Source: Actinophytocola sp963727495
Lineage (GTDB): Bacteria; Actinomycetota; Actinomycetes; Mycobacteriales; Pseudonocardiaceae
DNA: 64,000 bases
Assembly: GCA_963727495.1 (NCBI GenBank)
Contig: CAVSGQ010000018.1
Location: forward strand, 1 to 64,000
Direction of reading: 5' to 3'
A program made the translations under genes and the position numbers. A model generated the notes under the pieces. That model saw only the letters and a program-made list of their open reading frames with translations. It was not told the origin of the DNA and made no database searches. Position 1 is the first letter of the stretch; every line of letters begins with the position of its first letter. Of this stretch, positions 35,893 through 46,100 are shown in pieces.

Positions 35893-35894
35893 GG
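35853..35894. repeat. 12-bp tandem repeat at the aldolase start
   Basis: CCACGGAGTCGG is repeated three times with one substitution, plus a partial fourth copy. On the coding strand it spells GTGGCCGACTCC, giving repeated Val-Ala-Asp-Ser. Every unit contains an in-frame GTG, so translation could begin at several points. Slippage would change N-terminal length in steps of four residues without a frameshift. Confidence 0.85.
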
Positions 35895-35923
35895 TGATTT
35901 CCCTTCCGGTGTTCTGATCGGAC

Positions 35924-37093
35924 TCAGGCGCCCCAGCCCGCCTGCCGCCCGCCGACCCGCTCCCGGCCGATGCGTTCCTCGTTGCCGGAGCGGGCGTAGG
36001 CGGCATACGGGTCGGCATCCAGGCCACGGGACTCCCGCAGTCCGGCCAGCAGCGGCCGCACGTCGGTGTGGTAGGCGTCCATCAGGACGCCGTTGGCGCC
36101 GAGCACATCGCCGCGCAACTGGGCTTCCCGCAGCGCGGCGCGGTCGACGAGCAGCGCCTTGGCAGTCGCCTCCTGCACGTTCATCACCGAGCGGATCTGC
36201 CCGGGGATCTTCGGTTCGATGTTGTGGCACTGGTCGAGCATGAAGTTGACCCCGGCCCGGCGCCCGAGCGCGTCGACGGCGACGATCTCGTTCATGATGC
36301 GGAACAGCTGGAACGGGTCGGCGGCGCCGACGATGAGGTCGTCGTCGGCGTAGTTGCGGGAGTTGAAGTCGAACGCGCCGAGCCTGCCCGCCCGCAACAG
36401 CTGCATGACGATGAACTCGACGTTGGTGCCCGGCGCGTGATGACCGGTGTCCAGCACCACATGCGCCCGCTCTCCCAGAGCCATGCAGTGCAGCAGTGCC
36501 GTGCCCCAGTCGGGGATGTCCATGGCGTAGAAGTAGGGCTCGAAGAACTTGTACTCGATGAGCAGCCGGTGTTCCGGATCGAGCAGCGCGTAGACCTGCT
36601 GGAGCGAGTCCGCGAGGCGGTCCTGCCTGCCCCGTAGGTCGTCCTGGCCGGCGTAGTTGGTGCCGTCGGGCAACCACAGCTTCAGCTCGGTCGACCCGGT
36701 CTGCCGCATGATCTCCACGCACTCGGCGTGGTGTGCGATCGCCTTCCGGCGCACCGCCTCGTCCGGGTGGGTGAGCGAGCCGAGGCGGTAGTCGTCGTCC
36801 TGGAACAGGTTGGCGTTGATCCCTCCGATGTGGACACCCAGGTCGACGGCGTGCCGGGCGAGCGCGCCGAAGTCGTCGACCCGGTCCCACGGGATGTGCA
36901 GCGAGACCCGGGGCGCGACACCGGTGTACTCGTGGACCCGCGCGGCGTCCTCGATCTTCTCGAACGGGTCCCTGGCGACCCCTGGCTGCCCGAAGACCTT
37001 GAACCGGGTGCCGGAGTTGCCGAACGCCCAGGACGGCAGCTCGATCGTCTGCGTGGCCAGCGCGGCCAGCGCCCGGGCACGGAGGTCGGTCAC
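35924..37093 (-). CDS. rhaI: L-rhamnose isomerase
   Basis: 389 residues from GTG 37093 (GGAGAA upstream), giving the N-terminus VTDLRARALAALATQTIELP. TIM-barrel sugar isomerase of the RhaI type rather than E. coli RhaA. Motifs include FGNSGTRFKVFGQPGVARDP, VSLHIPWDRVDDFGALARHA, the metal ligands around LLIEYKFFEPYFYAMDIPDW, VVLDTGHHAPGTNVEF and FDFNSRNYADDDLIVGAADP, and the C-terminal ANGVLMDAYHTDVRP. It converts L-rhamnose to L-rhamnulose. It is upstream of the aldolase by 31 bp and downstream of the importer genes. Confidence 0.92.
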   Translation of the reverse strand: MTDLRARALAALATQTIELPSWAFGNSGTRFKVFGQPGVARDPFEKIEDAARVHEYTGVAPRVSLHIPWDRVDDFGALARHAVDLGVHIGGINANLFQDDDYRLGSLTHPDEAVRRKAIAHHAECVEIMRQTGSTELKLWLPDGTNYAGQDDLRGRQDRLADSLQQVYALLDPEHRLLIEYKFFEPYFYAMDIPDWGTALLHCMALGERAHVVLDTGHHAPGTNVEFIVMQLLRAGRLGAFDFNSRNYADDDLIVGAADPFQLFRIMNEIVAVDALGRRAGVNFMLDQCHNIEPKIPGQIRSVMNVQEATAKALLVDRAALREAQLRGDVLGANGVLMDAYHTDVRPLLAGLRESRGLDADPYAAYARSGNEERIGRERVGGRQAGWGA

Positions 37094-37136
37094 GGTCGTT
37101 CTCCGATCGGTGAGGTGGTCCCTGCCCCGGAACCCG

Positions 37137-38219
37137 TCAGAAGTCGAAGTCGTCGATGTTGTCCTTGTCGAACACGGTCGGCTCGCCGAGGACCACCACC
37201 CCATCCTTCTCGATGGTGAACTCACCGAGGTCGCCCGCGGTGAAGGTCTGGCCGTCGGTTCCGGTGATCTGTCCGGCGGCGAGCGCGGCACCCGCGTACG
37301 CGGCGAGGTAGCCGAGATCCTCGGGATTCCACAGCGCGAAGGAGGTGACGGTGCCGTCCTTGACGAACTCGCGCATCTGGTTCGGTGTGCCGAGACCGGT
37401 CAGCGCGACCTTGCCCTTGTACGCCGAGCCGGACAGATAGCGGGCCGCCGCGGCGATGCCGACCGTGGTCGGCGCGATGATGCCCTTCAGGTCCGGGTGG
37501 CTCTGCAACAGGCCCTGGGTCTCCTGGAAGGACTTCTGGTCGTCGTCGTCGCCGTAGACCGTGGTGACGATCTCCACGTCCGGGTACTTCTCACCCGCGT
37601 AGGTCTTCATGACCTCGATCCAGGCGTTCTGGTTGGTCGCGTTTGCGGTGGCGGAGAGGATCGCGACCTGCCCCTTGCCGCCGATCTGGTCGGCGATCAG
37701 GTCGATCTGGGTCTTGGCGATGCCGTCGGCGGTGGCCTGGTTGATGAACAGGTCACGGCAGCCTGGCTTGGTGTCGGAGTCGAAGGTGACTACCTTCGCC
37801 CCCGCCGAGCGCGCCTGGTCGAGCGCGTTGCAGATCGCGTTGGGGTCGTTGGCGGATACCAGGATCACCTTCGTGTCCTGCTGGGAGAGCGTGTTGATGT
37901 AGCTGACCTGGGAGGAGGCACTGGCCTCCGACGGGCCGACCTGGCTGAACTTGCCCTTCACCTCGCTGACGGCCCGCTCCCCTCCCTTGGCGGCCACGTC
38001 GAAGTATGGGTTGTTGAGCTGTTTGGGCAGCATGGCGATGGTCAGGCCCGCGGGGATCTCGGCGTCCGGGTTGGCCGTGCCCGTCGCGGACGGGCCGCCG
38101 CCGCCACCGCTCTCCTCGTCACGGGTGGTACTGCCGCAGCCCGCGGCGAGCAGCAATGCGGCGACGGTGAGGCCGGTCAAGGGACCGCGCAGCCTGCGGC
38201 CCGTCAGGAACCTCTTCAT
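37137..38219 (-). CDS. rhaS: Rhamnose ABC transporter substrate-binding lipoprotein
   Basis: 360 residues, ATG 38219 in ATGA overlap with the permease stop and AGGAGA upstream. It has a lipoprotein signal (LTVAALLLAAGCGS) and then a type I sugar-binding fold: IAMLPKQLNNPYFDVAAKGG, YINTLSQQDTKVILVSANDP and GLGTPNQMREFVKDGTVTSF. The MLPKxxxNPYF and ALWNPEDLGYLAAY motifs are those of rhamnose-binding RhaS/AI-2-binding LsrB relatives. It delivers L-rhamnose to the two permeases encoded upstream. Confidence 0.9.
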   Translation of the reverse strand: MKRFLTGRRLRGPLTGLTVAALLLAAGCGSTTRDEESGGGGGPSATGTANPDAEIPAGLTIAMLPKQLNNPYFDVAAKGGERAVSEVKGKFSQVGPSEASASSQVSYINTLSQQDTKVILVSANDPNAICNALDQARSAGAKVVTFDSDTKPGCRDLFINQATADGIAKTQIDLIADQIGGKGQVAILSATANATNQNAWIEVMKTYAGEKYPDVEIVTTVYGDDDDQKSFQETQGLLQSHPDLKGIIAPTTVGIAAAARYLSGSAYKGKVALTGLGTPNQMREFVKDGTVTSFALWNPEDLGYLAAYAGAALAAGQITGTDGQTFTAGDLGEFTIEKDGVVVLGEPTVFDKDNIDDFDF

Positions 38220-39304
38220 CGGGTCTCCTCTCGTGATGGCGCCGGACCTGATGGGCCGGAGTCGGTCTGCGGTGCATGGGGTGCACGCGGTCTTCGCACG
38301 CGGAACCTGGCGCGCGTCCGTGAGGTGACCTGCGGGGTGACGACCGCGACGATCAGCAGCGCGCCGGTCACGATGTCCAGCACGTCCGACGGCACGTTCA
38401 CCAGCCGCAGGGCGTTGCGCGTCGAGCCGAGCAGCAGCACGCCCGCGATGACGCCGACCAGGCCGCCGCTGCCGCCGAAGATGGACACCCCGCCGAGCAG
38501 GATCGCGGCGACGACCTGGAGTTCGAGGCCCTGGGCGTTGTCCGCGCGGGCGCTGCCGTAACGCAGCGTCCAGTAGACACCGCCGAGCGCCGACACGGCA
38601 CCGGTGGCCACGAACAGCCAGAACTTGGTGCGGCCCACATCGATGCCGCTGAACCGGGCCGCGTCCTTGCTGTTGCCCATGGCGTACAGCGAACGGCCGA
38701 CGGGGGTGGCGTGCAGCACCACGCCGGTGATCACGATCAGCAGCAGCAGCGGCAGGACCACGGAGGGGATGCCGGTGCCGCCGATCGAACCGACGGCCCA
38801 GGATGTCCAGGATCGTGGGAAGTCCGCGACCGCCCGGTCGCCCAGCACGACGAAGGCCAGGCCCCGGTACATGGCCAGGGTGCCGATGGTGACCGCGAGC
38901 GACGGCAGCCCGAGCGCGGTGACCAGCAGGCCGTTTCCCGCGCCGAGGACCGCGCCGAGCAGCACGCACAGTGGGACGATCGTCTCCAGCGGAAGCCCGG
39001 AGAGCCACAGCTGCCCCATCACCGCGCTGGTCAGCCCGACGGTGCTGGCGACCGACAGGTCGATCTCGCCGGTGATGACCACGAGCGTCAGTGGCAGAGC
39101 GATGAGCAGGATCACCACGACGTCCAGCAGCAGGAAACCGGTGTTGCGGGCGCTGGCGAAACCGTCCACTGCGAACGAGGCCGCCACCACGAACGAAATG
39201 AGCACGAAGGTGACGACCCCGTCGCCGGTGCCGAGCAATCGAAGCGGGGACCGGGCGCCCGGCATACCAGGCACCCGCCGGGCGGAGGCGGTGTCAGCTG
39301 CCAC
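38216..39304 (-). CDS. Rhamnose ABC transporter permease 2
   Basis: 362 residues, with about 8-10 membrane segments of the RbsC/BPD_transp_2 family. It has LVVITGEIDLSVASTVGLTS (the family GEIDLSVG motif), GLPSLAVTIGTLAMYRGLAF and the ATPase-contact region YAMGNSKDAARFSGIDV. It overlaps the preceding permease by 11 bp. A basic, Pro-rich cytoplasmic tail of about 35 residues follows the last helix. It forms a heterodimer with the product of 39294-40370. Confidence 0.9.
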   Translation of the reverse strand: MAADTASARRVPGMPGARSPLRLLGTGDGVVTFVLISFVVAASFAVDGFASARNTGFLLLDVVVILLIALPLTLVVITGEIDLSVASTVGLTSAVMGQLWLSGLPLETIVPLCVLLGAVLGAGNGLLVTALGLPSLAVTIGTLAMYRGLAFVVLGDRAVADFPRSWTSWAVGSIGGTGIPSVVLPLLLLIVITGVVLHATPVGRSLYAMGNSKDAARFSGIDVGRTKFWLFVATGAVSALGGVYWTLRYGSARADNAQGLELQVVAAILLGGVSIFGGSGGLVGVIAGVLLLGSTRNALRLVNVPSDVLDIVTGALLIVAVVTPQVTSRTRARFRVRRPRAPHAPQTDSGPSGPAPSREETR

Positions 39305-40370
39305 GAGCGCTCCTTCCGCGCAGGCGTGCGGCCACGCGCAGCGACAGGGTCCGGTCGAGCACGATCGCGGCGAGGATCAGCGCACCCACGGCCGCGTCGC
39401 GCCAGAACGGGCTGAGGCCCAGCTGTGGCAGAGAGGTGCCGATCGTGGTGAGCAGCAGGGCGCCCAGCGCCGCGCCGTACACCGAGCCGCTGCCGCCGAA
39501 GATCGCGACCCCGCCGACCACACAGGCGGCGACCACGGACAGCTCCAGCCCGTAGCCCGCCGTCGCGTCCAGGGTCTGGAAGCGCGCCGCGTACAGCACT
39601 CCGGCCAGGCCGGCGAGCGCGCCGTTGACGACGAACGCGGCGAACACGCGCCGTCCGATCGGGATGCCGGACAGGCGTGCGGCCTCGGGGGCGGAGCCGA
39701 TGCCGTAGAGCTCGCGCCCGGCACGGTAGTTTCGCAGGACATAGCCCACGATGAGGACGGCGGCGAGCGCGATCAGGAACAGCACGGGAACCCCGGCAAG
39801 CGTCGCCCCGCCGAGGGACTTGAAGCCGCCCGGCAGATCGGCGGCGTTGATCTGCAGCCTGTGGGTACTGCCGGCGACAAGGGAGTCCAGGCCGCGCAGG
39901 GCGTAGAGCGTGCCGAGCGTCACCACAAGCGAGGGCACTCTGGCGACCGCCACGATGGCGCCGTTCAGCACACCGCACAGCGCCCCGACCGCCATCCCGG
40001 CAGGCACCGCGAGCACGACGGGAGTGCCCGGCGCCTCCACCAGCAGTGAGCCGGTGACGTATGCGGACAGCCCGAGCACGGAACCGACGGACAGGTCGAC
40101 GTTCCTGGTGATGATCACCGTTGTCTGGCCGGCGGCCAGCACCGTCAGGACGGCGGCCGAGAGGAGGAGGTCCTGCAGGTTCTGGCTGGACAGGAACCTC
40201 GGGTTCGCGATCACCGTAACGAGCATCAGCAGAACGAGCGCGGCCAGGATTCCCAGCTCGCGGACGACGAAGAGCCGACCCAACAGCGTCACGCCGCGCC
40301 GCCCGGCGGGCTCGCGGCCGGCGGATTCGGGCTCCGCCCCGGTCGGCCGCCGTGTCGTGGACGCACTCAT
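39294..40370 (-). CDS. Rhamnose ABC transporter permease 1
   Basis: 358 residues, RbsC-like. It has VIITRNVDLSVGSVLGLSAY, VPSLVVTLGTLYALRGLDSL and YGIGSAPEAARLSGIPIGRR, with about ten hydrophobic segments. The ATG overlaps the ATPase stop by four bases. The N-terminal 35 residues are polar and cytoplasmic. The two-permease design with a tandem ATPase is characteristic of actinobacterial and rhizobial L-rhamnose importers (RhaSTPQ). Confidence 0.9.
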   Translation of the reverse strand: MSASTTRRPTGAEPESAGREPAGRRGVTLLGRLFVVRELGILAALVLLMLVTVIANPRFLSSQNLQDLLLSAAVLTVLAAGQTTVIITRNVDLSVGSVLGLSAYVTGSLLVEAPGTPVVLAVPAGMAVGALCGVLNGAIVAVARVPSLVVTLGTLYALRGLDSLVAGSTHRLQINAADLPGGFKSLGGATLAGVPVLFLIALAAVLIVGYVLRNYRAGRELYGIGSAPEAARLSGIPIGRRVFAAFVVNGALAGLAGVLYAARFQTLDATAGYGLELSVVAACVVGGVAIFGGSGSVYGAALGALLLTTIGTSLPQLGLSPFWRDAAVGALILAAIVLDRTLSLRVAARLRGRSARGS

Positions 40371-41905
40371 GACGTGGCCGTCGCCTGGTCGTGGTGACCC
40401 GTGGCGGCCAGCATGACGCTGTCCTCGTCGGCTCGGTCGCGCGGGATGTCGTCGACCATGCGTCCCTCGTGCATGACGAGCACGCGATCGGCCATGCCGA
40501 GCACCTCCGGCAACTCGCTGGAGACCATGACCACGGCCAGTCCTTCGGCGGCGAGTTCGGAGAGCAGCCGGTGCACCTCGGCCTTGGTGGCGACGTCGAT
40601 GCCCCGGGTCGGCTCATCGACGATGAGCACCCGGGGCTTGGTGGACAGCCACTTGGCCAGCACGACCTTCTGCTGGTTGCCCCCCGACAGCGTGGCGACC
40701 GGGTCCGTCAGCCTTCCGGCCCTGACCCGCAGCCGCTCCGACCACTCCGCGGCCGCCGACCGCTCGCGGCGTGCGGAAAGCAAGCCCAGCCTGGAGAGCT
40801 TCCAGCGGCGGGTGAGGGTGGCGTTGCGTTCGACCGACAACTCCATCACCAGGCCCTGCTGCCTGCGGTCCTCCGGCACCAAGGCCACCCCCGCCGCCAT
40901 CGCCGCCGCGGGACTGCCCGTGCGCAGCCTGGCACCCGCCACGCGCACCACCCCGGCGTCGTAGCTGTCGACACCGAAGATCGCCCGGACGACCTCGCTG
41001 CGGCCGGCCCCGACGAGCCCGGCGATGGCGACGATCTCACCCGCGCGCACGTCGAACGAGACGTCGGCGAACACCCCGTGCCGGGTCAGGCCGAGAACCT
41101 CCAGCGCCACCTCGCCCGGTTCGGTGTCGAGCTTCGGGAACAGCGAGTCCACCTCGCGGCCCACCATCCGGCGGACCACCTGGTCGACGGTGACGTCGGC
41201 GGCCGGATCGGTGGACACCCACTGGCCGTCCCGCAGAACCGTGATCCGGTCGCAGAGCTCGAAGACCTCGTTGAACCGGTGGGAGATGAACAGCACCGCG
41301 GCACCGTTCGCGCGCAGCGCGCGGACCACACCGAACAGCCGCTCGGCCTCCACGCCGGACAGTGCGGCGGTCGGCTCGTCCATGACCAGGATCCGGGCAT
41401 CGAACGACAGCGCCTTCGCGATCTCCACCATCTGCTGGTCGGCGATAGACAGCCCGCGCGCCGGGCGGGCCGGGTCCAGGTGCACCCCCAATCGGTCGAA
41501 CAGGGCGCGGCACCGGGCGGCCAGTTCGCCGCGATCGATCCTGCGGCCGCCACGTAACGGCTGGCGGCCCATGAAGATGTTCTCCGCGACGGAGAGATCG
41601 GGGAACATCGTGGGTTCCTGGTAGATCACCGCGATGCCCGCGGTCCGGGCAGCCGCCGGATCGTCCAGCCGGATCTCCTCGTCGTCGAGCACCACCCGGC
41701 CGCTGTCCGGGCCGTACACCCCCGCGAGGACCTTGACCAGGGTGGACTTGCCCGCACCGTTCTCGCCGACCAGCCCGTGTATCTCGCCTGCCCGCAGTTC
41801 CAGATGGACGTCACTGAGTGCGGCGACGGCGCCGAAGGACTTGCTGACCTCCTTCAGCGCGAGCACGACCGGGCCGGACATGGCCGCCGTCCGCGCATCG
41901 TCCAT
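40367..41905 (-). CDS. rhaT: Rhamnose ABC transporter tandem ATP-binding protein
   Basis: 512 residues from ATG 41905 with GAGGCGG upstream; the open frame extends 38 codons further but across the operator. It has two ABC domains. The first has Walker A GENGAGKSTL, signature LSIADQQMVEIAKAL and Walker B ILVMDEPTAAL. The second has the degenerate loop GLVGAGRSEVVRAIFG, signature LSGGNQQKVVLAKWL and Walker B VLIVDEPTRGID. This is the RbsA/XylG/RhaT-type sugar importer layout. It is first in the leftward seven-gene rhamnose operon, directly behind the LacI operator. Confidence 0.92.
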   Translation of the reverse strand: MDDARTAAMSGPVVLALKEVSKSFGAVAALSDVHLELRAGEIHGLVGENGAGKSTLVKVLAGVYGPDSGRVVLDDEEIRLDDPAAARTAGIAVIYQEPTMFPDLSVAENIFMGRQPLRGGRRIDRGELAARCRALFDRLGVHLDPARPARGLSIADQQMVEIAKALSFDARILVMDEPTAALSGVEAERLFGVVRALRANGAAVLFISHRFNEVFELCDRITVLRDGQWVSTDPAADVTVDQVVRRMVGREVDSLFPKLDTEPGEVALEVLGLTRHGVFADVSFDVRAGEIVAIAGLVGAGRSEVVRAIFGVDSYDAGVVRVAGARLRTGSPAAAMAAGVALVPEDRRQQGLVMELSVERNATLTRRWKLSRLGLLSARRERSAAAEWSERLRVRAGRLTDPVATLSGGNQQKVVLAKWLSTKPRVLIVDEPTRGIDVATKAEVHRLLSELAAEGLAVVMVSSELPEVLGMADRVLVMHEGRMVDDIPRDRADEDSVMLAATGHHDQATATS

Positions 41906-41920
41906 GTGACCGCCTCGCCT

Positions 41921-41934
41921 ATGAAACGTTTCAT
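41921..41934. promoter_or_regulatory. LacI-family operator of the rhamnose operon
   Basis: ATGAAACGTTTCAT is a perfect 14-bp palindrome with the central CG typical of LacI/CcpA-family sites (TGAAACGTTTCA). It lies 16 bp upstream of the rhaT start in the divergent spacer shared with the lacI-type gene at 42048, so its occupancy would block the rhamnose operon. It is the only such perfect site in the spacer. Confidence 0.75.
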
Positions 41935-42047
41935 CAGATCGTGGCGGATATGCTAGACACGGCGTCGACAGGCTGTCAATCACGCCTACTTTGGCGGTAC
42001 CACACCGTAAACTGGCCACTCAGGAGAGTTGACACGTTTTAGATCAA

Positions 42048-43115
42048 ATGGATCGATTGAGAGGAGCGACCCTGACTCCCAGCATCCGGGACGTCGCCGA
42101 GCACGCCGGAGTGTCCATCGGCACGGTGAGCAACGTCCTCAACCGCCCGGACGTGGTCAGCGAGGGCACCCGCGAGCGTGTTCTCGCCGCGATCGCCGCG
42201 CTCGGTTTCGTCCGCAACGAGTCGGCCCGTCAGCTACGCGCCGGTCACAGCCGCACCATCGGGCTGGTGGTGCTGGACATCGCCAACCCCTTCTTCACCG
42301 ATGTCGCGCGCGGCGTCGAGGACATCGCCAACGCCGAAGGTCTCGCGGTCATCCTCTGCAACTCCGACGACCGGGCGGAGAAGGAGGCAGCCTACCTCGA
42401 CGTCCTCGCCGAGCAACGCGTGCGGGGGGTGTTGATCACGCCGACCGCGGAACTCTCCCCGGCCCTGGACACGCTGCGCGCGCGGGGCGTCCCCGTCGTC
42501 CTGCTCGACCGTCGCGCCACCGGTCCCGACCAGTGCTCGGTCGCCGTCGACGACGTCCGCGGCGGGTGGCTCGCCGCGCAGCACCTGCTCGAACGCGGAC
42601 ACCGCCGCATCGCCTTCGTGGGCGGTTCCTCCGGACTGCCACAGGTCCGCGAACGCCACCACGGTGTGCGGCAGGCCGTCCTGGACACCTGCGGCGACGA
42701 CGACGCACTCGCCGTGTTCTCGCCGCAGAAGCTCACCGTGGCGACCGGCCGTGAGGCGGCGGAACAGATCATCGGAATGCCCGCGGTCAGCCGTCCGACC
42801 GCGGCGATCTGCGCCAACGATCTGCTGGCGCTGGGCGTGCTGCAGGAGATGGTCCGCCATGGCGTGCATGTCCCCGACGACTTCGCGATCGTCGGCTACG
42901 ACGACATCGACTTCGCCGCGGCCGCCGCGGTACCGCTGTCATCGGTCCGCAAGCCACGCCAGGAACTCGGCCGCCGCGCCGCGCAACTGCTCCTCGACGA
43001 GGCGCGCAGCGACAGTCACCTTCACGAGCAGCTGGTGTTCGAACCCATGCTGATCGTTCGTGAGTCGAGCATGGTCCGCCGCCACCCCGCCGGCACGCGG
43101 CGCAGTACCGCATGA
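42048..43115 (+). CDS. LacI-family regulator of the rhamnose operon
   Basis: 355 residues. HTH and hinge: SIRDVAEHAGVSIGTVSNVL, NRPDVVSEGTRERVLAAIAA and RNESARQLRAG. The ligand domain begins TIGLVVLDIANPFFTDVARG and has the DDVRGGWLAAQHLLERGHRR and VGYDDIDFAAAAAVPLSSVR blocks. Two starts are possible. ATG 42048 has no good ribosome site. A CTG at 42072 has GAGAGGAG about 7 bp upstream and gives the more usual N-terminus xTPSIRDVAEHAGVS. TTGACA at 42028 may be its -35. It is divergent from the rhamnose operon, with L-rhamnose or a phosphorylated intermediate the likely inducer. Confidence 0.88.
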   Translation: MDRLRGATLTPSIRDVAEHAGVSIGTVSNVLNRPDVVSEGTRERVLAAIAALGFVRNESARQLRAGHSRTIGLVVLDIANPFFTDVARGVEDIANAEGLAVILCNSDDRAEKEAAYLDVLAEQRVRGVLITPTAELSPALDTLRARGVPVVLLDRRATGPDQCSVAVDDVRGGWLAAQHLLERGHRRIAFVGGSSGLPQVRERHHGVRQAVLDTCGDDDALAVFSPQKLTVATGREAAEQIIGMPAVSRPTAAICANDLLALGVLQEMVRHGVHVPDDFAIVGYDDIDFAAAAAVPLSSVRKPRQELGRRAAQLLLDEARSDSHLHEQLVFEPMLIVRESSMVRRHPAGTRRSTA

Positions 43116-43121
43116 GCGCTT

Positions 43122-43150
43122 CCCGGCCGGCCGGGGCAGGGCCGGCCGGG
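43122..43150. terminator. Bidirectional hairpin between convergent genes
   Basis: CCCGGCCGGCC, a 7-base loop, then GGCCGGCCGGG: 11 perfect base pairs between the stop of the LacI gene (43115) and the stop of the convergent rhamnosidase gene (43164). No U tract, as is usual in high-GC actinomycetes. Symmetry allows it to work for both genes. Confidence 0.65.
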
Positions 43151-43163
43151 ATGCCGCCCCCCG

Positions 43164-46100
43164 TCACATGCCGTACCGGCTGCCGAACCTGAACGTCCCG
43201 GAGGGCACGGCGTACACGGCGTACTCCCCCTCGGTTCGCACGAACACGGCACGCGACGGCGCGGCGACGTGGTGGCCGTCACCGGTGGGAACGTGGACCT
43301 CGGCGGTCGAGTTGGGCGGAACGGTGACCTCCAGGCTGAATCGATGGTGACTTCTCGTCCATGAGCTTCGGGCGGTGCCCTGCGCCGTGTCGTAGCTGCT
43401 GCGCACGTGCCGCAGGTCGCCGACCGGCTTGGGTTGGATGACCAGCCTGCCCCGCCCTTCGGTGCCCGCGTCCGTCCGGATGCCGCCGAGGCCGGTGAAG
43501 AACCATTCGTCGATCTGGGCGAGAATCATGTGGTTCTTCGAATCCCCCCGGGTCCAGCGTTCGCCCATGGTGGTCATCCCACCGGGGTTGGCCGGGGTGG
43601 ACTCCAGGAAGTAGCCGTAGCTGGGCTGGTCATCCTCCTGCAACAGGTCCCACAGCAGGTCGTCGCGTCCGGCCGCGGTAAGCGCGCGGACGATCGGGCC
43701 CATGCCGATGGTGCCACCGCTGAAGTGGGGGCCGTCGCCGTTCGGGTGGAAGGACTGGACCAGTTCGACCAGTGCGTTCACCACGTCGTCGCGGCGGTTC
43801 TCGGGGACGATGCCGGCGTCGAGGGCGAGCGCCTGGGCTGTCTGGGTGGCGCCTTCCGCACCCGCGTCGCCGTTCGCGGTGTAGCGGCCGAGTGCGTCGT
43901 TGAAGAACGCGTCGTTGAACGCCCGCTTGATGTCGCTGGCGAGTGCGCCGTACTGCTCGGCGTCCGCGGTATGGCCGGTCAGGGTCGCCATCTTCGCCAT
44001 CTCGCTGATCATGACGTAGTAGCCCCAGGTGCCGGTGATGCGGCCCGAGGTCTGGTCGGCGGCGACCCAGTCGGCGAGTGCGGCGTTGACGATCTGGGTA
44101 CCCGGGATGACCTTCTCCCGGCGTATGTAGTCGACGAAGTCGGCCATCCGGTCGTAGTAGGTCGTCATGGTCTGCGTATCGCCGTAGAGATCGTAGAGGA
44201 ACCACGGCACCAGGACGATGCCGTCACCCCAGTTGATCTCGTCGCCGAATCGGCCGGTGTAGCCCCAGTCGTAGACGGGGGTCTTCAGCGCGACGTTGCC
44301 GAACATGGGTGTGTCGGCGATGGACTGTCCCTCGACGAGGTGGTGCATGGTCGTGCGCAGGTACGCGTCGAGGCCGAAGTTGCGGTGGATGGCACCCATC
44401 GACATGGTGTAGTCGGCCGGGTAGGACAGCTTCTCCCGGCCAGGACAGTCGGTGAACACCGACATCATGTTGGCGGCGAAGGAGTACCGCGCCATCGTGT
44501 GGAGTCGGTTGATGCGCGGATCGGAGCTGGTGAACTCACCGGTCACCGGAACGTCGGCTTGGAGTCGTACTCCGGTCACGAGGTCGCGACTCGGGGTGTA
44601 CCCGTCGGGCAGGCCCGTTACCTGAATCCACTGCATGCCGAAGTAGTTGAACTCCGGGTGCCACGACTCGCCGTGCCGGCCCCCGTAGGCGGTGTAGGTG
44701 TCGAACAGATCGACACCACGAGAGCCACCGCCACCCATCAGCGATGCCTGGTTGACAGTGCCGTCCGGGTTGAGTGACTCCGCCGGTGCCATCCTGACCG
44801 TGGTGCCCGCCGGCACCCGCCGCAGGTCGAGCTTGGGCCGGCCGGCGATGTTCTGGCCGAGGTCGAACACCCACGTGCCCGGTGCGGGGTTGGTCACCGA
44901 GACCGGCGTCAGCTCCTCCCGGGCCCGTACCGGCTCGGCCGCCCGGGCGACGAGTTTCGTCGCGAGGTTGGGTGGTGGCGCGATGCCGGCGTTCGCCCAG
45001 TCCATTGTGGAATCATCGCGCCGCCGGGCGTCCGGGCTCAGATCCGATCCTGGCCGGTTCCATCCCGGCTGCTCGCGCCGTGCGTCGTAGTCGGCACCGG
45101 AGTACCACGCGTCGGTGACGAGCGGGCCGAGCGCCGTGCGCCACGACCGGTCGGTGACGATCACGTCGGTGGTGCCGTCGGTGAAGCCGATCTCGACCCG
45201 GCCGATAAGCCGCGGGGTCACCGCGGCACCGGCGGACGGGTCGGTCGCGGCGATGTTGTTGCCCGAGCCGGTGACCTTCGCACCCGCCTCGTGCGGTGCC
45301 GACAGGGCCGGAGTGAAGGTGATCGCACTCCCGGCGGTGTCGATCGCGGTGATCACCCGGGACTCGAGCCGGTCGCCGCCGCCACCGGTGTCGACGTTGA
45401 CGGTGCCGCCGATGTGATAGCCGGTCACCGTGTCGAGTGCGACGGTGGTCGACCCGGTGGCGGTGTCCGCGGCCAGGATGCTGTTGCCTTTGAGCTGGCT
45501 CTGCCACCACGAGTACGGTGCGGTACGGCCGACCGCGGGGTTGGTGACGCTCCGCCGGACGTAGGCGGTGCCGTTGCCCAGCTCGACGCCGATGGTGTTG
45601 CCGCCGTCCCGGACGACGCGCGTCAGGTCGTACGTGCGGTACTCGGTGGAGAGCTGGTGGTTGGAGTTCCCCGGGGCCAGCACCTCGTCGGTGATCTCCC
45701 TCCCGTTCACCGTGGTGTGGTGCAGCCCGATGCCGGACAGGTACAGGCGAGCGTCGGCCACTCGCTTGCCGCGCGGAATCGTGAACTGGCGGGCGAAGAT
45801 CGGCATCGGCTGGTTCTCGGTCCGGTCCGGGTAGTCGATCCAGCGGGCCGCACCCCAGTCACTCTGTTCGACCAGTCCCATCGTCCACGTCGACGGCCGG
45901 GACCAGGACGACGGGCGGGCGTAGGCGTCCCAGACGCGCACCCGCCAGGCGACCGTGTCCCGGGACGCCAGGGGTGCGCCGAAGTTCACCTGCTGCCGTG
46001 CGCCCGGCATGTGGCCGGTCGTCCAGAGCAGGCGCCCGGACATCAGGTCGCGAACGGTCCGGGCCGCCTGCACCTCGTAGGCCGTCTGCCGATCCGCGGG

